Source: Pseudomonadota bacterium (lineage in GTDB: Bacteria > Pseudomonadota > Alphaproteobacteria > Rhizobiales > Methyloligellaceae). From it: a stretch of 7,400 nucleotides of DNA. The stretch is from NCBI GenBank assembly GCA_022567275.1, contig JADFHH010000075.1, positions 1-7,400 of the forward strand. The letters are read 5' to 3'. How positions within the stretch are numbered: the first letter of the stretch is position 1; every line of letters begins with the position of its first letter. This document shows positions 1 through 5,678 of this stretch, piece by piece. The notes beneath the pieces were generated by a model, which worked only from the letters and a program-made list of their open reading frames with translations, was not told the DNA's origin and made no database searches. The translations under genes were made by a program, and so were the position numbers.

Positions 1-235
1 CTGCCGGAATGTGCGCCGTAGCGCCATTTTTATAAATGGGCTGCGAAGGAATTGGCGAAAGCGCCCCGGTGGTCAGAATGTCGTCCGAACTTTTTTTCGC
101 AAACATCGGATAATCAAAACGCGAAACACCGCCACTACAACCCGCCAGCATGACGGCCAGACCCAGAACGAGACCTTTACCTGCAGCCACGCGCAACGCT
201 GAATCCGTCCGCAGACAACGCAATACTCTACTCAT
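1..235 (-). CDS. Lipoprotein, probable NlpD/M23-family peptidase (N-terminal part only, cut by window edge)
   Basis: The reverse complement reads from an ATG at 235 without a stop to the left edge (78 codons), so only the N-terminus is present. A strong Shine-Dalgarno stretch, GGGGGTGAGG, sits just before the ATG. The protein begins with a basic n-region, a hydrophobic segment at about residues 21-31 and a lipobox L30-A31-G32-C33, so the mature protein should start at Cys33 and be lipid-anchored. The next residues (FDYPMF, then TTGALSPIPSQPIY) resemble the linker that follows the lipobox in alphaproteobacterial NlpD-like LysM/M23 lipoproteins. The position after surE-pcm also fits that family. 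The LysM and M23 domains lie outside the window, so the peptidase assignment is inferred from context and N-terminal style. It would act in the envelope on peptidoglycan or as an amidase activator. Confidence 0.7.
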   Translation of the reverse strand, partial: MSRVLRCLRTDSALRVAAGKGLVLGLAVMLAGCSGGVSRFDYPMFAKKSSDDILTTGALSPIPSQPIYKNGATAHIPA

Positions 236-331
236 TACCTCACCCCCTAAATACATCAGGATGAGTAAAGCGCATCACCGGTAAAAAACTTGTTAATCAG
301 TGGCGATTGAGCAAGCGATTCGCATTTCCAA

Positions 332-353
332 AACGGCCCATTGCGCGGCCGTT
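332..353 (-). terminator. Weak hairpin after the small lipoprotein gene
   Basis: AACGGCC (332-338) and GGCCGTT (347-353) form a perfect 7-bp stem with an 8-base loop, 15 bases beyond the small lipoprotein stop codon. In the direction of transcription the stem ends in TTTT, two of those bases within the stem, which is short for an intrinsic terminator. It may be a weak terminator or mRNA end. The rest of 236-368 holds the ribosome binding site of the next gene. A TATTTA box near 250 could be a -10, but I see no convincing -35. Confidence 0.3.
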
Positions 354-368
354 CGCGTGGCGCGGTGG

Positions 369-611
369 TTACTGCATGCCCAGAATGCGAGATTGAACGG
401 TCTGTTGACCCGATTCAACCGGTCCCGGCGCGGTTGCGAGAAAATCGCTCTCGTTAGCGGAATTCTTGGTCAATCCGAACACCGGAAAGTTGAACCCGGT
501 CATATTCACCGCGCTGCAACCGGAAATCACGATCGCCATGAGCAGCGCCCCGCCCACAAAAAAGGTCCGGGAGAACCGCCGAAAGGTGATGTGGCGTTGC
601 ATCACATACAT
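369..611 (-). CDS. Small predicted lipoprotein, function unknown
   Basis: This 80-residue protein is not one I recognise. It starts at an ATG preceded by GAGAGGA at good spacing, and ATG codon 4 is a weaker alternative. The N-terminus is basic (residues 6-15), followed by a hydrophobic stretch (about 17-29) and a lipobox I29-S30-G31-C32, so the mature form would be a lipid-anchored peptide of only 49 residues. Ser follows the Cys, which in enteric bacteria favours outer-membrane sorting. No catalytic motif is visible. After the Cys, the sequence around F39-F44 (FNFPVF) and the Ala/Pro/Gly-rich tail resemble the same region of the next lipoprotein (FDYPMF, then TTGALSPIPSQ). It may be a diverged partial duplicate, or just share a lipoprotein-linker style. 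A TACAAT box at 638-643 is a possible -10. Confidence 0.6.
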   Translation of the reverse strand: MYVMQRHITFRRFSRTFFVGGALLMAIVISGCSAVNMTGFNFPVFGLTKNSANESDFLATAPGPVESGQQTVQSRILGMQ

Positions 612-709
612 CTGATTTTGTCCTCTCGCTGAATATGATTGTATGTGGGCAAGGCGTAAACATGTCCTTAAATTCTATCTCCTTTATGGACGATCCACGC
701 GAGTTTATT

Positions 710-732
710 GCTCCCTGGCAGTCGCCGGGAGC
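710..732 (-). terminator. Stable hairpin downstream of the antitoxin gene
   Basis: GCTCCC (710-715) pairs with GGGAGC (727-732), and inside it GGC (717-719) pairs with GCC (724-726) around an AGTC loop with one bulged base. It lies 16 bases past the antitoxin stop, where a transcript end would be expected. On the minus strand it is followed by AATAAAC, not a T-run, so it is not a classic intrinsic terminator. It may instead stabilise the 3' end of the mRNA. The remaining intergenic DNA from 612 to 748 is visibly AT-rich and should contain the small lipoprotein promoter. Confidence 0.35.
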
Positions 733-748
733 ATCGGTTTTGTAACTT

Positions 749-1042
749 TCAAACCAATTCCAACCTGATTGATCGGCCAACAATTTCGGCAGCGCGGGCA
801 ATTGTTGCAAGGGTTACATTGCCGTTTTCGGGATCAAGCAACCGATCCAGTTGGGAACGGCTTGTTTTGAGGCGTTTGGCCATTACCACTTTGGAAATGC
901 CCTGTTTCTTCATGGCTTGGGCAAGTTGGTAAGCGATCACGCGTTTAATGGCGCGTTCCGTCGTATCCTCATAAGTGCCCTGCTCTCGCAGAAATTCCTC
1001 AAAGAGCTGTCCCGATTTGCCGATTTCAATGTCTTTGCTCAT
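749..1042 (-). CDS. Xre/HigA-type antitoxin
   Basis: A 97-residue helix-turn-helix protein that should neutralise the toxin encoded just upstream and repress the shared promoter. The N-terminal third (residues 1-35, acidic and helical) is the likely toxin-contacting part. The C-terminal part from about 37 to 85 is a lambda-Cro/Xre-type HTH, with helix 2 near SKVVMAKRLKT (50-60), recognition helix near SRSQLDRLLD (61-70), and the typical NVTLATIARAAEIVG segment (75-89). The start codon overlaps the toxin stop as ATGA, which points to translational coupling. It has a good ribosome binding site, GAGAGG six to seven bases before the ATG, inside the toxin's last codons. Toxin-first order is typical of higBA-type modules. 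The family call is strong. Whether it matches a named HigA is not settled by sequence reading. Confidence 0.9.
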   Translation of the reverse strand: MSKDIEIGKSGQLFEEFLREQGTYEDTTERAIKRVIAYQLAQAMKKQGISKVVMAKRLKTSRSQLDRLLDPENGNVTLATIARAAEIVGRSIRLELV

Positions 1043-1389
1043 GTCAAACCTCTCATGCGTTTTTTGGCAACGTCCAGTTCACGGTCTGGCGTCTTCTGTG
1101 TTTTCTTCATAAAGCCGTGCAGGAGCACCATTGATCCGTCATGGACGCAGAAGAACACGCGGGCGATCCGGCCATTGGAAAGGCTGCTTCTGATCTCCCA
1201 AAGCCCTTTTTGGTCTTTGATTGAGCAGCATAGTGGCATGCCAACAGGCCAGCCAAATTCCGCTGTGCGAATATCATCGCCGATAGTTTTTCGATCTTCC
1301 GATGAAAGCGACAGCAACCATTCCCGTACAGGCACACGGCCCGTGCCAGATGCAAAAAAACGTGCTGGCAGGCGCTTATCCTCACTCAT
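1039..1389 (-). CDS. HigB/RelE-superfamily toxin (phage-derived Gp49-like, DUF891)
   Basis: A 116-residue protein of the Gp49-like HigB family, whose members are usually ribosome-dependent mRNA interferases. Family hallmarks are VREWLLSLSSEDRKTIGDDI, the EFGWPVGMPLC segment, LWEIRSSLSNGRIARVFFC, the hydrophobic MVLLHGFMKKTQKTP strand and turn, and a basic C-terminus (KKRMRGLT). It is complete and looks intact. I start it at the ATG at 1389 because the protein then begins MSEDKRLPARFF, as relatives do, and because a promoter match places transcription start at that ATG. An upstream ATG at 1404 adds MVHSL but lies inside the operator. Neither start has a Shine-Dalgarno sequence, so translation may be leaderless and weak relative to the antitoxin. 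The gene begins 39 bases after the pcm stop. Confidence 0.9.
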   Translation of the reverse strand: MSEDKRLPARFFASGTGRVPVREWLLSLSSEDRKTIGDDIRTAEFGWPVGMPLCCSIKDQKGLWEIRSSLSNGRIARVFFCVHDGSMVLLHGFMKKTQKTPDRELDVAKKRMRGLT

Positions 1390-1394
1390 GAGAG

Positions 1395-1423
1395 AATGTA
1401 CCATAAATAGTACAAATTGTCAC
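1395..1423 (-). promoter_or_regulatory. Candidate sigma-70 promoter of the toxin-antitoxin operon
   Basis: On the minus strand GTGACA (1423-1418, five of six matches to TTGACA), a 17-base spacer and TACATT (1400-1395, four of six matches to TATAAT) form a well-spaced promoter in the short pcm-toxin gap. The predicted start, seven bases past the -10, falls at 1388-1389, on the ATG chosen for the toxin. This implies a leaderless or nearly leaderless mRNA. It is a motif match only. Confidence 0.5.
1397..1414. promoter_or_regulatory. Palindromic operator, probable antitoxin binding site
   Basis: TGTAC (1397-1401), eight bases, GTACA (1410-1414) is a perfect inverted repeat placed between and over the -10 and -35 elements of the candidate promoter. 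Xre-type antitoxins usually bind such short palindromes over their own promoter, so autorepression by the antitoxin or toxin-antitoxin complex is the natural reading. Confidence 0.5.
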
Positions 1424-1428
1424 GCGCT

Positions 1429-2070
1429 TTAGCGGCGCTTCACCCGGCCCTTGACGAGCGGTACGAAGCGCACCGGGATCAATTGTTCCTGCTCCAGACC
1501 CTTATCGGTCTTGTCAATCTGAACGATGAGTTGCGTTTCACGCGTTTTACCCAGCGGCAAGACCATGCGCCCGCCCACCTTCAGCTGTGCAAGCAGCGCC
1601 GCCGGCAGCTCCGGCGCGGCGGCGGTCACGATGATGCGGTCATAAGGTGCGTTGGGCGGCCAGCCAAGCCAGCCATCGCCGATGATGGTGGTGACATTGG
1701 CGATACCGAGATTGTTTAGCGTCGCCGAAGCGGCCATTTGCAGCTCCCTGAAACGCTCGATGGAGTAGAGTTGCTTGCACAGATGCGACAGGATCGCGGA
1801 CTGATAGCCTGAACCGGTGCCCACTTCCAGCACCGTGTCGTCGCGCTCCACGCCAAGCTGCTGAGTCATAAAGGCAACGATATAGGGTTGCGAAATGGTC
1901 TGTCCGCAGGCGATAGGAAGCGCATTGTCGTCATAGGCCTGATCGAGAAAGGCCGCATCGACGAACTTGTCGCGCGCTGTCAGCTCCATGGCCCGCAGCA
2001 CGCGCATGTCATGAATGCCATGCTTGCGCAGCTGCATGATGAGGTTGATTGGACCCAGCGAACTTCTCAT
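1429..2070 (-). CDS. pcm: Protein-L-isoaspartate O-methyltransferase
   Basis: Transfers a methyl group from S-adenosylmethionine to L-isoaspartyl residues in aged proteins, starting their repair in the cytoplasm. Using the ATG at 2070 the protein has 213 residues, close to the family norm. Visible motifs are GQTISQP (56-62), the SAM-binding EVGTGSG (82-88), GDGWLGW (131-137), PYDRIIVTAA (143-152), GGRMVLPLG (166-174) and the C-terminal PVRFVPL (199-205). The open frame extends upstream to 2202, but that extra stretch is proline- and lysine-rich, unlike the family, and overlaps the end of surE by 74 bases. The ATG at 2070 has AAGGG at fair spacing, 58 bases after surE. The pairing with surE is widely conserved and fits a stress and stationary-phase maintenance role. 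Confidence 0.93.
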   Translation of the reverse strand: MRSSLGPINLIMQLRKHGIHDMRVLRAMELTARDKFVDAAFLDQAYDDNALPIACGQTISQPYIVAFMTQQLGVERDDTVLEVGTGSGYQSAILSHLCKQLYSIERFRELQMAASATLNNLGIANVTTIIGDGWLGWPPNAPYDRIIVTAAAPELPAALLAQLKVGGRMVLPLGKTRETQLIVQIDKTDKGLEQEQLIPVRFVPLVKGRVKRR

Positions 2071-2128
2071 CGCGACCCTTGATGTGTTTCTGTTTGCGCG
2101 CGCGCCACCCTGCTGCGGCGTAATTGCA

Positions 2129-2929
2129 TTATCCGGTAATTCTGGCGGAATTATCTTCCTGTTTTTCGAGCGCCGCGGCGAGCTCTTTTGCGGCGCCTTC
2201 ATGGGTCAGATTGAGATTGAGCGGCGTGACGGAAATTTGGCCCGAAGAGATCGCCTGCAAATCCGTTCCTGCCCCGGGCGTTGCGCGGCCGCGCCTGAAA
2301 CCGATCCAGTAGTAAGCCTTGCCGCGCGTATCCATACGGTCTTCTATGGTCAGCGAATCCTGATTGCGCCGCCCCTGACCGGTGACAGCTATTCCCGCGA
2401 TATCGTCCGGCTCGCGATCGGGGAAATTGACGTTCAGCACCGCGTCATGCGGCCAGCCGATATCGAGCAGCTTGCGGATGAGATCGCTCCCGAGCGCCAG
2501 TGGCGTCTGCCATTTGAGTTTCCGCGTTTTGTCCTTGCCCGAACCGTAGGCCAGGCTGAGCGCGATCGAGGGGATGCCCAGAAGATTGCCCTCGAACGCG
2601 CCGGCGATGGTGCCGGAATAGGTCACATCGTCGGCCATATTCTGTCCGGCATTGACGCCCGAAAGCACCAGATCGGGCGGAGCGTCCCGCAACACGAAGC
2701 GCACGCCCATGATGATAGAGTCGGTGGGCGTGCCCTTCACGGCGTAAACCCGCTCATCGATCTCACGCATGCGCAGCGGTTCGTGCAGGGTGAGCGAATG
2801 CGACGCGCCGCTCTGCTCGGATTCGGGCGCCACCACCCACACATCGTCCGACAATTCGCCGGCGATTTTCCGCAACACGTCGAGGCCCGGCGCGTCGATG
2901 CCATCGTCATTGGTGAGCAGGATACGCAT
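2129..2929 (-). CDS. surE: 5'/3'-nucleotidase SurE
   Basis: A metal-dependent phosphatase acting on nucleoside monophosphates, with family members also cleaving short polyphosphate, in the cytoplasm. The 266-residue protein starts with the family hallmark MRILLTNDDG, giving metal ligands D8 and D9. S40 in EQSGASHS and N93 in SGVNAGQN complete the expected metal site. Other family segments are VKGTPTDS (64-71), the YSGTIAGAFEG loop, and VLNVNFPD near 163-170. The length is typical and no defect is visible. The ATG at 2929 is 15 bases beyond the serS stop with no clear Shine-Dalgarno sequence, so translation is probably coupled to serS. It lies between serS and pcm, as in many alphaproteobacteria. 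Confidence 0.97.
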   Translation of the reverse strand: MRILLTNDDGIDAPGLDVLRKIAGELSDDVWVVAPESEQSGASHSLTLHEPLRMREIDERVYAVKGTPTDSIIMGVRFVLRDAPPDLVLSGVNAGQNMADDVTYSGTIAGAFEGNLLGIPSIALSLAYGSGKDKTRKLKWQTPLALGSDLIRKLLDIGWPHDAVLNVNFPDREPDDIAGIAVTGQGRRNQDSLTIEDRMDTRGKAYYWIGFRRGRATPGAGTDLQAISSGQISVTPLNLNLTHEGAAKELAAALEKQEDNSARITG

Positions 2930-2944
2930 GAGGATTTTTCGCTT

Positions 2945-4240
2945 TTATCCGGCGGTTATTTGTTCAACACCGCCCATATATGGCCGCAGGGCTTGCGGGA
3001 TGACAATCGAGCCGTCCTGGAGCTGATAATTTTCCATCACCGCGATCATGGTGCGCCCGACCGCGAGACCGGAGCCATTGAGCGTGTGCACGAAGCGCAA
3101 CTCCTTGCTGCCGGAAACCCGGTAGCGCGCATTCATGCGCCGCGCCTGGAAATCGCCGCACACCGAACAGCTTGAAATCTCGCGATAAGTGTCCTGACCC
3201 GGCAGCCACACCTCGATGTCGTAAGTCTTGGCAGCGCTGAAGCCCATGTCGCCGGTCGAGAGTATGACGGTCCGGAAAGGCAATTTTAGCCGCTTCAGCA
3301 CTTCTTCCGCGCACCCCGTCATGCGCTCAAGTTCCTCAAGCGACTGGCCCTCGCTGCTAATGGAAACCATCTCCACCTTGGAGAATTGATGCTGGCGGAT
3401 CATACCGCGCGTGTCCTTGCCCGCCGCCCCTGCCTCGGCGCGGAAACACGGCGTCCAGGCGGTGAAGCGCAGCGGTAATTCTTGTTCCTCGACAATCGAC
3501 TCGCGCACCAGATTGGTAAGCGGCACCTCGGCGGTGGGGATGAGCCAGTATTCGTCTTTGGTGACAAACAAATCCTCCTCGAATTTCGGCAGCTGACCCG
3601 TCCCGAACAGCGCCTCGCCGCGCACAAGTGCGGGGGGAAGCATTTCCTGATAACCGCCGAGGCCGTCTTTCTCTTCTCCGGTATGCAGATCGAGCATGAA
3701 GGAAGCCAGTGCCCGCTCCAGCCGGGCCAGCGCGCCCTTGAGCACCACGAAGCGTGCGCCTGACATTTTTGCCGCCGTCTCGAAATCCATCAGCCCCAGC
3801 GCTTCGCCGAGTTCATAATGCTGTTTTGGTACAAACGAAAATTTTGGCTTCTCGCCCCAGTCGCGCACCTGAATATTGGCGCGTTCATCCGCGCCTTCGG
3901 GCACGTCGTCGAGCGGCGCGTTCGGCAGGCCGGACAAGGCGTCATGCAGCCTGGCGTCAATCTCGCGTTGCTGCTCTCCGCCTGCCTGGATGATCTTTTT
4001 GGCGTTAGCCACCTCAGCCATCAGCTTTTGCGCCGCCGTCCCGTCACCCGACGCCTTGGCCTTGCCGATTTCCTTCGACGCCGCATTGCGCTGTGTCTGC
4101 GCGTCCTGAAGTTTTTGAATCAGCGCGCGGCGTTCCGCGTCCAGCGTGAGAATCGCAGATGATTGCGGCCCAAGCCCGCGCTTCGCCAGCGCGGCATTGA
4201 AGCTTTCAGGGTTGTCGCGAATCGATTTGAGATCGTGCAC
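2945..4240 (-). CDS. serS: Seryl-tRNA synthetase
   Basis: Class II aminoacyl-tRNA synthetase that charges tRNA-Ser (and tRNA-Sec where present) with serine in the cytoplasm. With the GTG at 4240 the protein has 431 residues, the usual size. It begins HDLKSIRDNPESFNAALAKRG, the standard N-terminus, followed by the long coiled-coil tRNA-binding arm (about residues 27-100). The catalytic core shows the TXE motif in IPTAEVPLTNL (T236-E238), motif 2 from FRAEAG (266-271) through RGMIRQHQFSKVE, and motif 3 GLAVGR (391-396). A GTG at 4285 in the same frame would add 15 Pro/Ser-rich residues not seen in the family. It has AGGAGG only two bases ahead, too close to be ideal. The chosen GTG has GGAG nine bases upstream. 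The gene shares the run of minus-strand genes with tatC and surE. Confidence 0.96.
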   Translation of the reverse strand: MHDLKSIRDNPESFNAALAKRGLGPQSSAILTLDAERRALIQKLQDAQTQRNAASKEIGKAKASGDGTAAQKLMAEVANAKKIIQAGGEQQREIDARLHDALSGLPNAPLDDVPEGADERANIQVRDWGEKPKFSFVPKQHYELGEALGLMDFETAAKMSGARFVVLKGALARLERALASFMLDLHTGEEKDGLGGYQEMLPPALVRGEALFGTGQLPKFEEDLFVTKDEYWLIPTAEVPLTNLVRESIVEEQELPLRFTAWTPCFRAEAGAAGKDTRGMIRQHQFSKVEMVSISSEGQSLEELERMTGCAEEVLKRLKLPFRTVILSTGDMGFSAAKTYDIEVWLPGQDTYREISSCSVCGDFQARRMNARYRVSGSKELRFVHTLNGSGLAVGRTMIAVMENYQLQDGSIVIPQALRPYMGGVEQITAG

Positions 4241-4291
4241 GGGAGAAGGCTCCAGATGAGGAGAATCAGGCGGCTTGGACCGCACGCCCTC

Positions 4292-4345
4292 CTATACACG
4301 CGGGCGGTGCGGAGCGTCCAGCAATGGTGGCGGAAATTCAGGCAT
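4292..4345 (-). other. Possible 17-codon leader ORF between tatC and serS
   Basis: One base after the tatC stop, an ATG opens a 17-codon frame reading MPEFPPPLLDAPHRPRV, ending in TAG that overlaps an AGGAGG sequence. It is proline-rich with a PPP run, the type of motif that can slow ribosomes. It has no serine codons, so classic serine attenuation is not suggested. It may be a chance ORF in the tatC-serS gap. No homology is recognised. Confidence 0.15.
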
Positions 4346-4346
4346 C

Positions 4347-5165
4347 TCAAGCCGTCTCGCCCGCCGCGTCATCGTCTTCCTTTTTCCTCTGCGCGCGCTT
4401 CTTCTCGACGAACCACACCGAGAGGATCGAAATCTCGTAGAGCAGCAGGGTCGGCAACGCCAGGCCGATCTGGCTGATGGGGTCCGGCGGGGTCAGGAAC
4501 GCGGCGAGCGCGAACACCCCGACTATGGCGTATTTGCGTTTCTTCCGCAGGCCATCGGCGGTGGTCAGCCCGGCACGCGCCAGCAGCGTCAGCAGCACCG
4601 GCAACTGGAAGCAGATGCCGAACGCCATTATCAGCGTCATGACAAGCCCGAGATATTCGCTCACCCGCGCGGTCAACTGGATCTGCACCTGGGTGTCACC
4701 GGTCTGCTGAAAGGACAAGAAGAAGGTCATGGCGAGCGGCATGACCACGTAATAGAGCAGCGCGCCGCCCATGATGAAAAGAACCGGCGTGGCGATCAGG
4801 AAGGGAAGGAACGCCATTTTCTCGTTCTTGTACAAACCCGGCGCCACGAACATGTAGACTTGCGAGGCCAGCACCGGAAAGGTCAGAAAGATAGCGCCGA
4901 ACAGGGACAGCTTGAGCTGGGTGAAAAAGAACTCCTGCGGCGCGGTGTAAATCATCTCGATGCGCGTATCGCCGCCCACCGCCGCCTTATAGGGGTAGAG
5001 CAAGATGTCGTAGATGTCCGTGGCGAAATAGAAGCACAGCAGGAAACCCACAAAAATCGCCGCTAACGTCCACATCAGCCGTTTGCGCAGCTCAATGAGA
5101 TGTTCGATCAGCGGCGCTTTGGTGGCGGCGAAATCATCCTGGCTGCCGGTATCGTCCTGGCTCAA
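4347..5165 (-). CDS. tatC: Sec-independent protein translocase TatC
   Basis: The twin-arginine signal receptor and core of the Tat translocase in the inner membrane. The 272-residue protein has six hydrophobic segments with the N-terminus cytoplasmic. Conserved features are LIELRKRL (E25), the YP at 57-58, the FVAPGLYKNE signal-binding loop (F106, E115), LRKKRKYA and the LTPPDPISQ segment. At the mid-membrane site where E. coli has FEVP, this protein has FQLP, common in alphaproteobacteria as I recall them. The C-terminus is charged (EKKRAQRKKEDDD). It starts at TTG, preceded by AGGG five bases upstream, six bases after the tatB stop. No better start exists before the first conserved segment. 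It is in the same reading frame as tatB, separated by one TAG codon. Translation is probably coupled to tatB. Confidence 0.96.
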   Translation of the reverse strand: MSQDDTGSQDDFAATKAPLIEHLIELRKRLMWTLAAIFVGFLLCFYFATDIYDILLYPYKAAVGGDTRIEMIYTAPQEFFFTQLKLSLFGAIFLTFPVLASQVYMFVAPGLYKNEKMAFLPFLIATPVLFIMGGALLYYVVMPLAMTFFLSFQQTGDTQVQIQLTARVSEYLGLVMTLIMAFGICFQLPVLLTLLARAGLTTADGLRKKRKYAIVGVFALAAFLTPPDPISQIGLALPTLLLYEISILSVWFVEKKRAQRKKEDDDAAGETA

Positions 5166-5171
5166 GAGACC

Positions 5172-5582
5172 CTAGCCCCCGCTCTTCGCGGCGCGTGCGC
5201 GTTTTTTTTCTTTTGTTTTTGTTTTTGTTTTTGCTTTGGATTTGGCTGGCGCTGCCTTGTCGCCGGTGCTTTCAGGCGCCTCGATAGCGCTCTTGATGTT
5301 ATCGGCACTCTGTTTCAGCGGCGTCATGCTATCGCTTACCGCATCCTTGATCTGGTTCAACGGGTTCAGATCGGTGGCATCCTGCAAGGAGCTCCGCAAC
5401 TCGTCGAGTTCGCTCTCGCGGATGGCGTCGTCGAATTGCGCGCGGAATTCGCCGGCGGTGCGGCGCAACTGGCCCGCATAGCGGCCTAAAGTGCGCAGCA
5501 TGCGCGGCAAATCCTTCGGACCGATGACGATAATCGCAACCACGGCGATAACCAGGATTTCAGTCCAGCCAATATCGAACAT
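5172..5582 (-). CDS. tatB: Sec-independent protein translocase TatB
   Basis: With TatC it forms the receptor that recognises twin-arginine signal peptides at the inner membrane. The 136-residue protein begins MFDIGWTEILVIAVVAIIVI, the standard short transmembrane helix with E8, followed by the G21-P22 hinge and KDLPRMLRTLGRYAGQLRR amphipathic helix. A helical acidic/amphipathic region continues to about 100. The C-terminal tail (about 112-136) is almost purely Lys/Ala/Thr/Arg with KTKTKTK, encoded by an A-rich hexamer repeat. The open frame extends to 5648, but that extension is not TatB-like, and the ATG at 5582 is the family start. Ribosome binding site is weak (AAGGCGG, rather distant). 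It lies between tatA (96-base gap) and tatC (6-base gap). Confidence 0.95.
   Translation of the reverse strand: MFDIGWTEILVIAVVAIIVIGPKDLPRMLRTLGRYAGQLRRTAGEFRAQFDDAIRESELDELRSSLQDATDLNPLNQIKDAVSDSMTPLKQSADNIKSAIEAPESTGDKAAPAKSKAKTKTKTKEKKRARAAKSGG
5202..5233. repeat. Homopolymer and hexamer repeat in the tatB tail
   Basis: An eight-T run (5202-5209) and three perfect GTTTTT units (5215-5232) lie inside tatB. On the coding strand they read A8 and (AAAAAC)3 and encode KTKTKTKEKK. Such tracts are prone to length change. Confidence 0.85.
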
Positions 5583-5678
5583 GGAAGTTTGCCGCCTTCG
5601 GGTTATGCCCAATGCGCGTATGAAAGGAGACGGAACGTCAAAAGGCACATTTCCGCAAGCACCGTCGCGCGGCAGCGC

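Noticed and set aside
454..810. Minus-strand 118-codon frame across the antitoxin end and small lipoprotein
   Set aside because: It overlaps the antitoxin and the lipoprotein in another frame, has no signal or domain, and its composition is unlike a real protein.
2071..2202. N-terminal extension of pcm
   Set aside because: It overlaps surE by 74 bases, is low-complexity and basic, and is not present in the methyltransferase family. The ATG at 2070 gives normal length.
2015..3175. Long plus-strand open frame of 386 codons opposite surE, serS and pcm
   Set aside because: It is antisense to three well-supported conserved genes, its protein is Arg/His-rich without recognisable motifs, and such frames are expected opposite GC-rich coding DNA.
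4275..5066. Plus-strand 263-codon frame opposite tatC
   Set aside because: It is antisense to tatC and rich in Gln, Arg and His, the usual mirror of a hydrophobic membrane protein gene.
5583..5648. N-terminal extension of tatB
   Set aside because: TatB proteins begin at MFDIGW, and the extra 22 residues are charged and would disrupt the N-terminal membrane helix.
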